Positions 27,317 through 36,914 of a DNA stretch of 64,000 bases are shown here, in pieces. This DNA is from Desulfocapsa sp050291935. Lineage in GTDB: Bacteria; Desulfobacterota; Desulfobulbia; Desulfobulbales; Desulfocapsaceae. Position 1 is the stretch's first letter. Every line of letters begins with the position of its first letter. The DNA is taken from assembly GCA_050291935.1 (NCBI GenBank), contig JBNKKR010000005.1, forward strand, positions 62,001-126,000, in the 5' to 3' direction. Both the position numbers and the translations under genes were made by a program. The notes below the pieces were generated by a model. It was not told the DNA's origin, did not search any database, and was given only the letters and a program-made list of their open reading frames with translations.

Positions 27317-28489
27317 ATGAGAAAAAAAAGCGTCCTGTTTATATCCCCTCAGCCTTTTTTTCAGTGGCGGGGGTCGCCCATTCGTGTTGGCTTTAATCTT
27401 CTGGCCTTGACCGAGGCTGGCTATCGTGTTGATTTATTAACCCTACCGGTTGGTGAAGACCGGGAGATAGAGGGCGCAAAAATTATCCGGGTGGCTAATC
27501 CCTTTCGCATTCGTGATGTGCCCATTGGTCCTTCTGGTTCCAAACTTTTTTTTGACTTGCTTATTCTTGTAAAGGGCCTCTTTCTTTGTCTTCGAAATCA
27601 GTATGATGTGATCCATGGGATTGAAGATGCAGGAATGATTGCGGTGCTCCTTGCAAAATTATTCAGGAAAAAAGTCATTTTTGAAAAACATTCTGATCCC
27701 TCCTCTTACAAGAAGGGAGGGCTACGGAATCTGATAATGAAACTGTATGGCTGGGTAGAACAGGTAACAGTCAGATTCGCAGATGCAGTTATTGGCACCG
27801 GAGAAGGTCTTGTAGCGCAAGTCGATGCCATGGGTACAAAAACCCGGGCGTTTCATATTTTTGATATCCCTTCCTCGCTTGCTGATCCTGATCCTGCTGA
27901 GGTGAAACAAATCAAACATAAGTTGCAGCAGCAAGACAGTGAGGTGTTGATCACTTTTGTTGGCTCCTTTGCCGTTTATCAAGGCGTGGATCTAATGTTT
28001 GCAGCAATACCTGCAGTACTTGCCAAAACAGCTTCGGTCCGTTTTGTAGTAATCGGAGGCAATGCTGATCAGATTGCCACCAGAAAAGCTATGCTTGCTG
28101 AAAAAGGGTGTGCGGATCAGGTTACTTTTCTGGGAAAGGTAGCACCCGATGTGTTGCCAAATTATTTATCGGCCTCTGATATCTTACTTTCCCCTCGAAT
28201 TTCAGGGGTGAATACGCCTTTAAAAATTCTTGATTATATGAAGGCTGGAAAGGCGATTATGGCAACGGATGTTGAGTCCAACAGGCTTCTTGTTGATGAA
28301 TCCACTGCGGTTTTGGCGCATCCGGAACCGGTCGCCTTCGCTAATGGTCTCTCTTTGTTGGCAATGGATCCTCAAAAACGTGCCACTTTAGGGCAGTCTG
28401 GCAGGGCTCTTTACGAAAATCGTTATAATTTTCAGCACTATAGTAGGCGTCTTACCGATTGCTATAGTTACGTGATAAATGTTTCGTGA
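27317..28489 (+). CDS. Glycosyltransferase family 4
   Basis: A 390-residue GT-B enzyme of the GT4 type. It begins VLFISPQPFFQWRGSPIRV, the N-terminal acceptor loop, has IFEKHSDPSSYKK in the middle, and in the donor domain ITFVGSFAVYQGVD, FLGKVAPDVLPNYLS and LLSPRISGVNTPLKILDYM. In that last motif the usual E-x7-E pair (EGFGLPxxEAM) is changed to GVNTPLKILDYM, a variant seen in GT4 enzymes of exopolysaccharide loci. It is cytosolic. The ATG at 27317 has only AGGAATTG upstream. A 174-base gap follows. The sugar is unknown. Confidence 0.85.
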   Translation: MRKKSVLFISPQPFFQWRGSPIRVGFNLLALTEAGYRVDLLTLPVGEDREIEGAKIIRVANPFRIRDVPIGPSGSKLFFDLLILVKGLFLCLRNQYDVIHGIEDAGMIAVLLAKLFRKKVIFEKHSDPSSYKKGGLRNLIMKLYGWVEQVTVRFADAVIGTGEGLVAQVDAMGTKTRAFHIFDIPSSLADPDPAEVKQIKHKLQQQDSEVLITFVGSFAVYQGVDLMFAAIPAVLAKTASVRFVVIGGNADQIATRKAMLAEKGCADQVTFLGKVAPDVLPNYLSASDILLSPRISGVNTPLKILDYMKAGKAIMATDVESNRLLVDESTAVLAHPEPVAFANGLSLLAMDPQKRATLGQSGRALYENRYNFQHYSRRLTDCYSYVINVS

Positions 28490-28663
28490 CTACTTACAAA
28501 AATGTAAAAATCCCAAATAAAAAAAGTCTCGTAAAAGTCTTTTATGGATGGTAGTTTCTAAGGTTTTTACGGATCGTCCAGAACGCTATATTTAACGGAA
28601 CCAAGGGAGTGCCACACAATTTGTATTGTTGCTGGTCTTGCCCATCATATAAGGAACACTCTT
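28490..28663. other. Intergenic stretch with a weak inverted repeat
   Basis: No gene is visible. A 7-bp inverted repeat (CGTAAAA 28530-28536, TTTTACG 28565-28571) with a 28-base loop lies in an AT-rich stretch. It has no T-run and may be incidental. The following SDR gene has a good ribosome site (AAGGAAC). Confidence 0.3.
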
Positions 28664-29686
28664 ATGAGCGAAGAGCTTTGTAAAATACCTGCAGGTACGA
28701 AGGTGCTTGTAACAGGTGCAACCGGCTTTACCGGTGTTGAGCTGACTAAAAAGCTGGTGAATGCCGGACTCAATGTAACCGCTTTGGCAAGGAACTCATC
28801 TGATTTATCTCCCCTTGATGGCTATACCATAAACTGGCTGCGTGGTGATGTGTTTGATGCCACGGTGATTGAAAAAGCTGTAAAGGATCAGGAGTACGTA
28901 TTCCATGTCGCGGCAGCGTTTAGAGATGCCAAAAGTAGTGAGAAAGATTATTGGAACGTTCATGTGAAATCGACCCAGCTGATTGTGGCGGAAGTCCTAA
29001 AAAATCCTGATTTTAAGCGCTATATTCACATATCCACCATTGGTGTTCATGGTCATATAGAAAATCCACCTGCCACAGAGGAGTCGGATTTCGCCCCAGG
29101 TGATGGATATCAACGAACGAAACTGGAAGCGGAGCAGTGGCTGAATGATTTTGCGAAAAAAAACAACCTCTCTTACACAATAATTCGTCCGGCAGCCATT
29201 TATGGACCCAATGACAGGCGTTTGGTTAAACTCTTTAAAATGGCCTTAAAACCCTACTTTCTTCTCCTTGGAAAAGGAAAGTGTATGTATCATCTTGTTC
29301 ATGTTGATGATTTGACGAACACATTTATTGTTGCGGCTACGCACCCTGATGCCCAGGGAGAGACCTTTATCAGTGGCGGAGATGAACCCATTGCCATTGC
29401 GGAAATTGGCCGGATAGTAGCCGAACACTTTGGAAAACCTTTTCGGGTGATGCGATTGCCCATTGGTCCTTTTTTTCTGGCAGGGGATATTTGTGAAGCA
29501 ATTTGTAAACCTTTAAAGATTGAGCCTCCCATTTATCGACGTCGTGTTGCTTTCTATTCAAAAGATCGTCATTTTGATGTGAGTAAAATGCGTAACATTT
29601 TAGGCTATACTCCCAGGCATAGTAACAAAGACGGCATCATTGAGACGGCTGATTGCTATGCAAAAAAAGGTTGGTTGAAGGTGTAA
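28664..29686 (+). CDS. NAD-dependent epimerase/dehydratase (extended SDR)
   Basis: 340 residues. The Rossmann motif VLVTGATGFTGVEL lies near residues 14-27, then FHVAAAFRDA, the catalytic Ser/Thr in HISTIGVHGH, and the Y-x3-K pair in GYQRTKLEAE. IIRPAAIYGPNDRRLV and HLVHVDDLTN follow, as in extended SDRs. It probably acts on a nucleotide sugar or a hydroxysteroid-like ligand; the 3-beta-HSD-like IRPAAIYG segment makes the substrate uncertain. It could be the reductase that follows GDP-mannose dehydratase (61372), but nothing in the sequence proves this. It is followed 42 bases later by the pyruvyltransferase gene, so the two may be used together. Confidence 0.78.
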   Translation: MSEELCKIPAGTKVLVTGATGFTGVELTKKLVNAGLNVTALARNSSDLSPLDGYTINWLRGDVFDATVIEKAVKDQEYVFHVAAAFRDAKSSEKDYWNVHVKSTQLIVAEVLKNPDFKRYIHISTIGVHGHIENPPATEESDFAPGDGYQRTKLEAEQWLNDFAKKNNLSYTIIRPAAIYGPNDRRLVKLFKMALKPYFLLLGKGKCMYHLVHVDDLTNTFIVAATHPDAQGETFISGGDEPIAIAEIGRIVAEHFGKPFRVMRLPIGPFFLAGDICEAICKPLKIEPPIYRRRVAFYSKDRHFDVSKMRNILGYTPRHSNKDGIIETADCYAKKGWLKV

Positions 29687-29728
29687 TTCTTTCTCCATCC
29701 CCCAGAAGTAATACTTATTGAGAGTTTT

Positions 29729-30904
29729 ATGAAAACAATAACAGTCCTTGGTAACAATTCGGGTAGAAATGCGGGTGATAATGCCATCCTTGGTAACTTG
29801 TTGGATGATTTTGCATTAAAACGTTCAGATATTACATTTAAAATTCCAACACTCAGTACCAGTTTTATTCAGAAGAGCTTTGGCCACCATCCCATTAAAG
29901 CCATTGGGATGATGCCTTGGAACTTTGCTCTGAAAAACCTTGGCTGGCCACTGTTTCGCGCCATGACCACAACGGATATGGTATTGATAACGGATAATAT
30001 TTTATTTGATCGTAAATTTAATAATCCCTTTGTCAATAATCTGAAATCCATTGCCCTTTTTTCCCCCTTTTGTAAAAAGAAAAATATTCCCATCGTGTTT
30101 TATAATTCTTCCGTGGGACCCATTGACCATGAAGTAGGGAAAAATGCTTTACAACAGGTACTTGATTGTTCACCTCTGGTTATTACCCGGGATGCACAGA
30201 CCAAAAGTTTGATTGAAAATCTACAGTTGAATCATCCGGAAATTGTCGTCCATGCGGATTGCGCGCTCAATACCAAACTTCCGTCTGAAAAGCGTCTAAA
30301 TGAAATCATAGCTAAAGAAAATCTCTTTACCAATCCAAAGGGAACCATTGGCCTCAATGTCAACGCCTATATAGATAATTGGAGTGAGACGGGCACCCTC
30401 AATAGAGAGAGTTTCTGTAAAATTATTGGTGGAACTGCCGATGCATTGATTGAAAAGCTTGATGTGGATATCCTGTTTACGGTGAGCCAGATTATGGATA
30501 TGAAGGTAACCCGTGAATGTGTGCAACAGAGCAGACAGCAATCGAGGATAAAGGTGGTCGGTAACTGCGATTATACCTTTCAGGAGCTAACAGGATTACT
30601 GAGTAAGGTGGATGTTCACGCCGGGTTACGAACCCACACGCTGATATTCAGCGCTGCAGTGGGAACACCGCCTATTTCCATAAACGCGTATCCCAAAAGT
30701 GCCGGCTTCTTGCGCACCGTTGGTATGGGTGATTGGACCATCGACTTTGAGGATCTCTCGGTTGAAAATCTTACTGCCATTATGGCCAAAGCGTGGCACG
30801 AAAGAGAGGGACTGGCAAATGCTATGGCCCCAATTGTCAAAGAGGAAAAAGCGAAATCCAGAGAGTCAGTCAGCTTAGTTTCCACTATTTTGGATTCAAT
30901 ATAG
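29729..30904 (+). CDS. Polysaccharide pyruvyltransferase family protein
   Basis: 391 residues of the CsaB/WcaK-like polysaccharide pyruvyltransferase family (PF04230). It shows the N-terminal GRNAGDNAILGNLLDDF glycine loop, TDNILFDRK, VFYNSSVGPID, HADCALNTKL, and the C-terminal VDVHAGLRTHTLIFSAAVG with the conserved Arg-x-His. These enzymes add a pyruvate ketal from phosphoenolpyruvate to sugars of capsules or cell-wall polymers, giving negative charge; some members do other jobs in glycan loci. It is cytosolic. Its TAG stop overlaps the GTG start of the next gene by one base, so the two are translationally linked. Confidence 0.86.
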   Translation: MKTITVLGNNSGRNAGDNAILGNLLDDFALKRSDITFKIPTLSTSFIQKSFGHHPIKAIGMMPWNFALKNLGWPLFRAMTTTDMVLITDNILFDRKFNNPFVNNLKSIALFSPFCKKKNIPIVFYNSSVGPIDHEVGKNALQQVLDCSPLVITRDAQTKSLIENLQLNHPEIVVHADCALNTKLPSEKRLNEIIAKENLFTNPKGTIGLNVNAYIDNWSETGTLNRESFCKIIGGTADALIEKLDVDILFTVSQIMDMKVTRECVQQSRQQSRIKVVGNCDYTFQELTGLLSKVDVHAGLRTHTLIFSAAVGTPPISINAYPKSAGFLRTVGMGDWTIDFEDLSVENLTAIMAKAWHEREGLANAMAPIVKEEKAKSRESVSLVSTILDSI

Positions 30905-31983
30905 TGTCGCCAAAACTTAACAAAAAAAAACTCCTTTTTAAGGGTGTTATAAGCCTGGCCTTTTTTGCTATACTGTTTTCCTTTGTCCGGAAAGAGCAGC
31001 TGATAGAACATTTTTCCCAAGTTAATTGGTGGTATCTGTTTCTTTCCTTTGTGCTCTCTCCACTAATGATTGTTGTCAGTTGTTTGAAGTGGAAGATGAT
31101 CCTTGATATCGGCAAGGTGAAGGTACCGTTTGTTACCTTGTTTCGTATTTATCTTATCGGATATTTTTTTTCCAATCTGCTGCCATCAACGGTGGGAGGG
31201 GATGTGGTTCGTTCCTACTATGCTGGTAAGATTGTTCGTGATCAATCCTTTTCGGCGATTAGCATCTTTATCGAACGTTTTTCAGGAATCTTTTTTCTCT
31301 TTTTTCTTGTTATCTTTGCGCCACTAATCAGACCGAGTCTGTATGGCAGCCCATATGTTGCGGTCCCTGCTATGGCTGCATTTGTTCTTATTGGGATCAC
31401 TTTTTGGGTTGGCAGGGTGAAAAACCCCCATCTTTTTGCCGGGAAGATTATTTCGATTATCATTGGTCTGGTCGGAAAAACGGCACAAACTTTCGCCCCC
31501 CGTAAAAAAGATGGCCTTCTGGATATGTTTGCCAAATACCAGCAAACGATCGTTGATCGTATTCAACAGTTACACCATAAGTTGGGGCTTGCCTTACTAA
31601 CTATTAAAAAAGATAGAACATTGCTTGTGAAGTTATTCCTTGTTACTGCCCTTTTTTATTTTTTTACCTGGGTCAATGTTTCTTTGGCATTTTTATCCTT
31701 TGGCGTTGAACATCGTTTTCTTGATATTTGTGCATTGGTACCAACCATCTTGTTTATTGCCCATTTTCCTGTTTCACTTTTTGGAAATGCCGGTTTCTTT
31801 GAATCAGTTTTTGCCGGCTATCTGACATTTATCGGGATGGAGCTCTCTGCCTCTTTAGCCATGGGCCTCTTGTTACGGGTGAAGGTCTTATGTATTGGCG
31901 TGGTCGGTTTTTTTGTCTATATGGTTTATAAACAGCAAACAGGTGATGATGCCAAGACTATTACAACAGGGGAAGGGGCATAG
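30904..31983 (+). CDS. LPG-synthase transmembrane (UPF0104/AglD-like) membrane protein
   Basis: 359 residues from GTG 30904, which overlaps the previous stop (TAGTG); the open frame extends to 30793 inside the upstream gene but that start is unlikely. About eight membrane segments occur. Hallmarks of the lysylphosphatidylglycerol-synthase TM family are WWYLFLSFVLSPLMIVVS, the conserved loop FFSNLLPSTVGGDVVRSYY and, later, HFPVSLFGNAGFFESVF. Relatives include MprF's flippase part and AglD, and family members are suspected to move lipids or lipid-linked sugars. With no MOP-type Wzx in the window, this is one candidate for a flipping step, but that is speculation. Confidence 0.82.
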   Translation: MSPKLNKKKLLFKGVISLAFFAILFSFVRKEQLIEHFSQVNWWYLFLSFVLSPLMIVVSCLKWKMILDIGKVKVPFVTLFRIYLIGYFFSNLLPSTVGGDVVRSYYAGKIVRDQSFSAISIFIERFSGIFFLFFLVIFAPLIRPSLYGSPYVAVPAMAAFVLIGITFWVGRVKNPHLFAGKIISIIIGLVGKTAQTFAPRKKDGLLDMFAKYQQTIVDRIQQLHHKLGLALLTIKKDRTLLVKLFLVTALFYFFTWVNVSLAFLSFGVEHRFLDICALVPTILFIAHFPVSLFGNAGFFESVFAGYLTFIGMELSASLAMGLLLRVKVLCIGVVGFFVYMVYKQQTGDDAKTITTGEGA

Positions 31984-32012
31984 GTAAAGAGTGTAAAAAA
32001 CGTGACTGTATT

Positions 32013-33452
32013 ATGGCCATGAAAACAAAAGCAGGAAACGCTGCTATTATGGTTTTGAGACGATATATTTTTTTTGTAATGTCACTGTCCTTGGCAGTTC
32101 CTTGGTATGCATATGGAGATCTGCAAAGCAAAACAGAGGGTCTTAAACAAACACTAAGCCTTAAAGAGGCTGTTGAAGTTGCTTTAAAAAACAACAGATC
32201 GCTTGTGCGTTCAAGTCTTAGCCTTCGCTCAAGTGAGAAGAGCGTCGCATTACAAAGTGAAAAATTTGATATTAAGATAATTCCTTCCACATCAGTGAAC
32301 TATACCTCTTCGGACAGTGAGTATTGGTCGGCTGGGGTACAATTTTCCAAGAAGACAAAAATCGGTATTTCAGGTTCAATCACTCCTCGTTTGATTAAAG
32401 ATAATGATTCTTACCGTAACTCTGTGAGTGTGGCGTTAAATGTTCCGTTATTACAAGGCTTGGGAGCAGATGCCACCCTTGATGGTGTATACAGTTCTCT
32501 TTATGCTCTGCAAACTGCGAAAAACACCCATTATAAACAGCAGGATAGCCTGGCAATAAATACAATTACAACGGTGTATGGAATTATTAATCTGGAAAAA
32601 CAAAAAGAATATCTTCGTTCTCAACTTGCATCGCTTAAAAAGCATATCACACTTACTGAATTAAAGGAAAAATCAGGTCTTGCTTCCACCATGGATATGT
32701 ATAGGGCTGAATTGAGACTAAAAGAGGTGCAAAACGAGTTGACCGGTGTAGAAAAGGGGTATGCAAGTAATATCGATAGGTTGAAACAGTTGCTAGGGGT
32801 GTCCATGACCGGTGAACTCTCAGTGAGTGCTCCAATTGATTATACACCTTTATCAGTGGATCTTGATAATGCGGTACATATTGCCCTTGAGAACAGAGTT
32901 GAGATTGAGCAAGCGAAGAGAAAGTGTCTTGAATCTAAAAGAAAAATGGCTTTAGCCAAGCATAATATATTGCCAACGGTTGATTTACATCTTGGCTATA
33001 AACGCTATGATGGAACGGATTACGGAGATTTTGATGAAGAAGATTGGCTGTTTAGTGTAAATGGTAATTCTGATCTGTTACGAACTGAGGCGAGAACTGC
33101 CTATGAACAGGCTATAATCCAATTCAAGCAAGCTGAAATTGATATGGAGAGTGTCAGAGAAGATATTATTAAAGAGGTTCGCAATCAAATTTACCAGATG
33201 CATAAGAAGGAACAACTGATTGCTGATAGAAAGGAACAGGCTAGACAGGCCGAAGGAAAACAGGCCCTTGCCCTTTCAAAGTTTAACCACCGCATGGCGG
33301 ATAACTTCGATTTGCTTGAGGCACAGACCCAAAGGCAGCAGGTGGAAACAGATTTATTGTTTGATACCATTGGTTATATCATTGATACCTATACATTACG
33401 CTCCGTTCTAGGGACCCTTGTTGCAAGAAAAGGTATTAGCCATGAAAAGTGA
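32013..33452 (+). CDS. TolC-family outer-membrane efflux protein
   Basis: 479 residues. A signal peptide (about residues 13-35, ending LAVPWYAYG) is followed by the repeated helical/beta build of outer-membrane efflux proteins: SLKEAVEVALKNNRSL, GVQFSKKTKIGISGS, LNVPLLQGLG, then the second repeat DNAVHIALENRVEIEQAK and VREDIIKEVRNQIYQM. TolC-like trimers form a channel across the outer membrane and periplasm. It starts a block with a membrane-fusion lipoprotein, an ABC ATPase and a permease, giving a complete MacAB-TolC-like exporter. The next gene starts 11 bases before its stop. The ATG has no strong ribosome site. Confidence 0.88.
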   Translation: MAMKTKAGNAAIMVLRRYIFFVMSLSLAVPWYAYGDLQSKTEGLKQTLSLKEAVEVALKNNRSLVRSSLSLRSSEKSVALQSEKFDIKIIPSTSVNYTSSDSEYWSAGVQFSKKTKIGISGSITPRLIKDNDSYRNSVSVALNVPLLQGLGADATLDGVYSSLYALQTAKNTHYKQQDSLAINTITTVYGIINLEKQKEYLRSQLASLKKHITLTELKEKSGLASTMDMYRAELRLKEVQNELTGVEKGYASNIDRLKQLLGVSMTGELSVSAPIDYTPLSVDLDNAVHIALENRVEIEQAKRKCLESKRKMALAKHNILPTVDLHLGYKRYDGTDYGDFDEEDWLFSVNGNSDLLRTEARTAYEQAIIQFKQAEIDMESVREDIIKEVRNQIYQMHKKEQLIADRKEQARQAEGKQALALSKFNHRMADNFDLLEAQTQRQQVETDLLFDTIGYIIDTYTLRSVLGTLVARKGISHEK

Positions 33453-34887
33453 TACAAATATGGCAAATAGAGGAAAACTAGGTGTTATGCTACTCTTACT
33501 CTTCGCACTGTTGTCCGGCTGTAGCAGTAAGGAAGAGAGTAGTCAGGACCAGCTGCTTTCCCTTGTTAAGAAGCGTGATTTTAGCCTTGAGTTAAATATT
33601 ATCGGGGTACTGGATGCTGCAAAATCCCATATGATTTCTTCCGGAATTGAAGGTGCTAACGGTAAAATCATTTATTTGATTGAGGATGGAATCAAAGTAG
33701 AAGAGGGTACTCCTTTGGTTCGTTTTGACCGAGCCCTTTTTGAAAAAGAGGTAAGTGAGCTTGAATCTCAGGTTGAAAGCTATTCGGCAGCGGTAAAAGC
33801 TGCAGAACAGGTCGTCTCTTTTGAGGTGAATCAGGTAGAAAGAGAGGTTGTAACCGCGAAATATGGAAAAAATGTTGCAGAGCTTGAGTTAAAACGTTTG
33901 CAGGAAGGTGATGGACCGTTAAAACTTGCGGTACTTAGTGAAGAGAGGGAAAAAGTTGAAGTGGAACTTAAACGTTATCAATCTTTTCTTGAAGAGCTAC
34001 AGGGTTTTAAAGAAAAGGGCTTTGAGAATCCTTCAGAGATGAGTTCCACAGAAGAGAAAATTTCATCTTTGAGCAGGGAACTTGCCTCGGTAAATAAACG
34101 CTACGATACATACAAAGAAAATGTTTTGCCGGCGCTTGTTGAAAGTGGCAAGGCAAAGGTGCAAAATGCTCTTTTGCTGTTGCAACAGACTGAACAGGGG
34201 GGAAAGTACAAAGTTGCAAAGGCAAAGGCCTCTCTTCTCCAGGTAAAGGGAGTGCTTAACACCAAACAGAAGGCATTGACCAAGGCAACGTTTAAGTTGG
34301 CCCAAACAGAAATTAGGGCTCCATTTTCCGGGATTGTGATTCATTATAAAACTTTTCGTAATGGAGAAAAACGAAAACCTCGGGAAGGGGATTCCGTATT
34401 TATGAATCAACCCATTCTCTACTTGCCGGATATTTCGAAAATGATCGTTAAGACGCAGGCAAGGGAAGTTGACCTGCATAAAATTAAGCTTGGCCAACAG
34501 GGAACAATCATTGTTGACGCCTATCCCGATGCAAGACTGAGTGGTGAACTTTCCTTTATCGGATCCCTTGCCCAAGCAGAAGATACCAAGCAAAGTTATG
34601 AAAAGTACTTTCAGGTTATTTTTACGGTTCACGAAGAGGATACCCGTTTGCGACCCGGAATGACCTGTAGAATTTCCATTGAGGTGGAATCCGTGAAAAA
34701 TGCTGTTTCCATTCCCATACAGGCACTTTTTACTGATGATCAGAAAAACTATTGTTATGTACAGACGGGTGGCGATCATTTTGAGTTGCGTGAAGTGGAA
34801 GTGGGGAAACGAAATAGTGAGTTTGTTGAAATAATAGCCGGTCTGCAGCCGGGTGAATATGTGAGCCTGGTAAGACAGAACCTATGA
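33442..34887 (+). CDS. MacA-like periplasmic adaptor lipoprotein
   Basis: 481 residues from ATG 33442, with AAAAGG eight bases upstream, overlapping the TolC gene by 11 bases. The lipobox FALLSGCSS near residue 30 marks a lipoprotein. After it come a lipoyl-like half motif (GKIIYLIEDGIKVEEGTPLVRF), a long coiled-coil hairpin with repeated EL/EV heptads (about residues 100-275), the second lipoyl half (EIRAPFSGIVIHYK) and a beta-barrel/RND-MFP C-terminus (QGTIIVDAYPDARLSG, LRPGMTCRISIEV, SIPIQALF). The hairpin should contact the TolC tip. It joins the outer-membrane channel to the ABC transporter encoded next. The lipid anchor is unlike E. coli MacA, which has a membrane helix. Confidence 0.88.
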   Translation: MKSDTNMANRGKLGVMLLLLFALLSGCSSKEESSQDQLLSLVKKRDFSLELNIIGVLDAAKSHMISSGIEGANGKIIYLIEDGIKVEEGTPLVRFDRALFEKEVSELESQVESYSAAVKAAEQVVSFEVNQVEREVVTAKYGKNVAELELKRLQEGDGPLKLAVLSEEREKVEVELKRYQSFLEELQGFKEKGFENPSEMSSTEEKISSLSRELASVNKRYDTYKENVLPALVESGKAKVQNALLLLQQTEQGGKYKVAKAKASLLQVKGVLNTKQKALTKATFKLAQTEIRAPFSGIVIHYKTFRNGEKRKPREGDSVFMNQPILYLPDISKMIVKTQAREVDLHKIKLGQQGTIIVDAYPDARLSGELSFIGSLAQAEDTKQSYEKYFQVIFTVHEEDTRLRPGMTCRISIEVESVKNAVSIPIQALFTDDQKNYCYVQTGGDHFELREVEVGKRNSEFVEIIAGLQPGEYVSLVRQNL

Positions 34888-34893
34888 CGTATC

Positions 34894-35556
34894 ATGCTAC
34901 TTGAAGCAAAACAAATTCAAAAGAACTACCAACTTGGCGCAAAGGAGATACAGGTACTTCGTGGAGTAGATCTTGTGGTGCACAAGGGAGAGTTTGTTTC
35001 TGTTATGGGGACTTCGGGGTCTGGCAAATCGACATTGTTACATATTTTAGGCGGACTGGATAGTCCTGACAGCGGGAGTTATTTTTTTAATGCTCGTGAT
35101 ATGTTTGGCCTTGCCGATGAAGATTTATCCTGGATTCGTGCCCATTGGTTAGGGTTTGTATTTCAAACCTTTGATCTGTTACCCGAACTCAACGTCGTTG
35201 AAAATGTGAGTCTACCGTTTTTATATAACAAAACGGCCCAGGCCAAAAGGGATGCTCAGGTGCGTGAAGCAATAGAAAGGGTTGGTCTTAGCCATAGACA
35301 AAATCATCGCCCGCTGGAACTCTCAGGTGGTGAGATGCAGCGGGTTGCCATAGCAAGGGCCCTTGCAGTACAACCAAAACTTATTTTGGCCGATGAGCCG
35401 ACGGGGAATTTAGACAGTACAAGCAGCGCGCATATTCTTCAGTTGTTCACGGAGCTCCACCAAGCCGGGACAACCATTATTATGGTTACCCATGATGCAA
35501 AGGTGGCTGATATTTCAGAACGTACTCTGCAAATGAGTGACGGTATTTTGTACTGA
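34894..35556 (+). CDS. MacB/LolD-like ABC transporter ATP-binding protein
   Basis: 220 residues. Walker A GTSGSGKST is at residues 39-47, a Q-loop VFQTFDLLPELNVVENV follows, then the signature LSGGEMQR, Walker B LILADEPTGNLDS and switch His in MVTHD. These match the MacB/LolD group, whose ATPases drive mechanotransmission rather than classic transport. The permease is a separate gene immediately downstream, so this is a split MacB, not the fused E. coli type. It works with the adaptor lipoprotein and TolC-like protein encoded just before it. A substrate may be a nearby envelope protein or glycan part. Confidence 0.93.
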   Translation: MLLEAKQIQKNYQLGAKEIQVLRGVDLVVHKGEFVSVMGTSGSGKSTLLHILGGLDSPDSGSYFFNARDMFGLADEDLSWIRAHWLGFVFQTFDLLPELNVVENVSLPFLYNKTAQAKRDAQVREAIERVGLSHRQNHRPLELSGGEMQRVAIARALAVQPKLILADEPTGNLDSTSSAHILQLFTELHQAGTTIIMVTHDAKVADISERTLQMSDGILY

Positions 35557-35557
35557 A

Positions 35558-36805
35558 ATGTTCTATCAAATCTCATCATTTCTTCTTTCCGCCTATCGTT
35601 CCCTTCTAATCCATAAGTTCAGATCCTTTTTAAGTGTTCTTGGAATTGTCTGTGGTGTACTTGCTGTTATGGTGATGATCTCCACAGGTGAGGGTGCCAA
35701 AAAGGAGGTGCTTGGTCGTATGGAAAAGATGGGGCTAAAAAATATTTATATCCTCCAAAAGGAGTTGTCTGCTGAACTGAAAAATCGGATCGGAAAACAA
35801 AAATCCTATGGCCTGTCACTTTTTGATGTTGAATATTTACAAGCTCTGACGCCTTCTATCACGCAGGTGGGAGCTGTTCAGAAGACCTTGCTCACACCGG
35901 TTGGAACACATGGTGCTATTACTCCCAACATAGTTCGCTGTACGGCCAATTACGCAGGGATTGTAGGACTGAAGGTCAGCTCAGGCAGGTTTCTTTGTGC
36001 GTTGGATTCCAGGAAAAACAGCCAAGTTTGTGTGATTGGAGCGGGGCTTGCAGCACAGCTTGGTGCGAAAGGACGTGTTGGAGAGACGCTTCGGATGGAT
36101 GAAGAACTGTATACCATTGTTGGTGTTTTGGTAAGTGAAGAGAGAGAGTCTAAAGAGACCACCATAATCAAAACCCAGAATTTCAATGATACCATTTTTT
36201 TGCCCTTGAACATCCCACCAAACTTGACTAAATTTGGGCCATTTATAGAACGATACTCAATGTTATCTTCTGTGGTGGTGGAGGTTGCAAATCGGGAGAA
36301 TGTCGCACCGGTGGCCAGTTTGATCCACAGGGCCATGGAGCTTTCCCATGAGCAGGTTTTGGACTATACCATAGTGGTTCCCCAAGAGCTACTTGCCCAT
36401 GCGTTGGCTGCCCAAAAGACGTTTAATCTGATGCTGGCTGTGATTGGTGCCATTTCACTGTTGGTTGGTGGAATAGGTATTATGAATATAATGCTTGCCA
36501 CAGTTACTGAGAGAAGACGAGAGATAGGTGTAAGGAGGTCGGTGGGGGCAACTGCAAAGGATATTGCCTATCAATTTCTGGCTGAGTCTTTTTTACTTAC
36601 TGTGTGTGGTGGGGTGCTGGGTATTGTGATTGGTTTTTTCTGTGTGCTGGTTATTGAGTATTTTGCTGGCTGGCCCATAGCGATAACGGTATCGGCAATG
36701 GTTGTGCCTTTTTCTTTGGCCTGTGTTGTTGGAGTTTTTTTTGGATACTATCCAGCTATGCAAGCGGCAAAGGTGGATCCAATTAAAGCACTAAGAGCTC
36801 TTTGA
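35558..36805 (+). CDS. MacB/FtsX-family ABC transporter permease
   Basis: 415 residues from ATG 35558, directly after the ATPase stop; GTG 35537 in the overlap is a less likely start. One N-terminal membrane segment (FLSVLGIVCGVLAVMVMIS) is followed by a periplasmic MacB-core domain of about 220 residues (GAVQKTLLTPVG, CVIGAGLAAQLGA, VGVLVSEER) and three C-terminal segments, with the FtsX-type motif RRREIGVRRSVGA. The layout is a standard four-helix MacB/LolE permease. With the three genes before it, it forms a complete tripartite efflux system. The next gene lies 109 bases downstream. Confidence 0.9.
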   Translation: MFYQISSFLLSAYRSLLIHKFRSFLSVLGIVCGVLAVMVMISTGEGAKKEVLGRMEKMGLKNIYILQKELSAELKNRIGKQKSYGLSLFDVEYLQALTPSITQVGAVQKTLLTPVGTHGAITPNIVRCTANYAGIVGLKVSSGRFLCALDSRKNSQVCVIGAGLAAQLGAKGRVGETLRMDEELYTIVGVLVSEERESKETTIIKTQNFNDTIFLPLNIPPNLTKFGPFIERYSMLSSVVVEVANRENVAPVASLIHRAMELSHEQVLDYTIVVPQELLAHALAAQKTFNLMLAVIGAISLLVGGIGIMNIMLATVTERRREIGVRRSVGATAKDIAYQFLAESFLLTVCGGVLGIVIGFFCVLVIEYFAGWPIAITVSAMVVPFSLACVVGVFFGYYPAMQAAKVDPIKALRAL

Positions 36806-36914
36806 TTTTTTTTGTGACTAGTTGTTGGGTAAGTGCACTGTATTACCGGAAGTGCAGGCGTATTTGTCCTCCCATGGGGGCGCTCGTATTTTTAATATAT
36901 AAGGAAGATATAAA

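Noticed and set aside
34063..34779. Long reverse-strand open frame (238 codons) inside the adaptor lipoprotein gene
   Set aside because: The + strand frame has a lipobox, coiled coil and lipoyl motifs. The reverse frame has a poor composition and no family motif, so it is a shadow.
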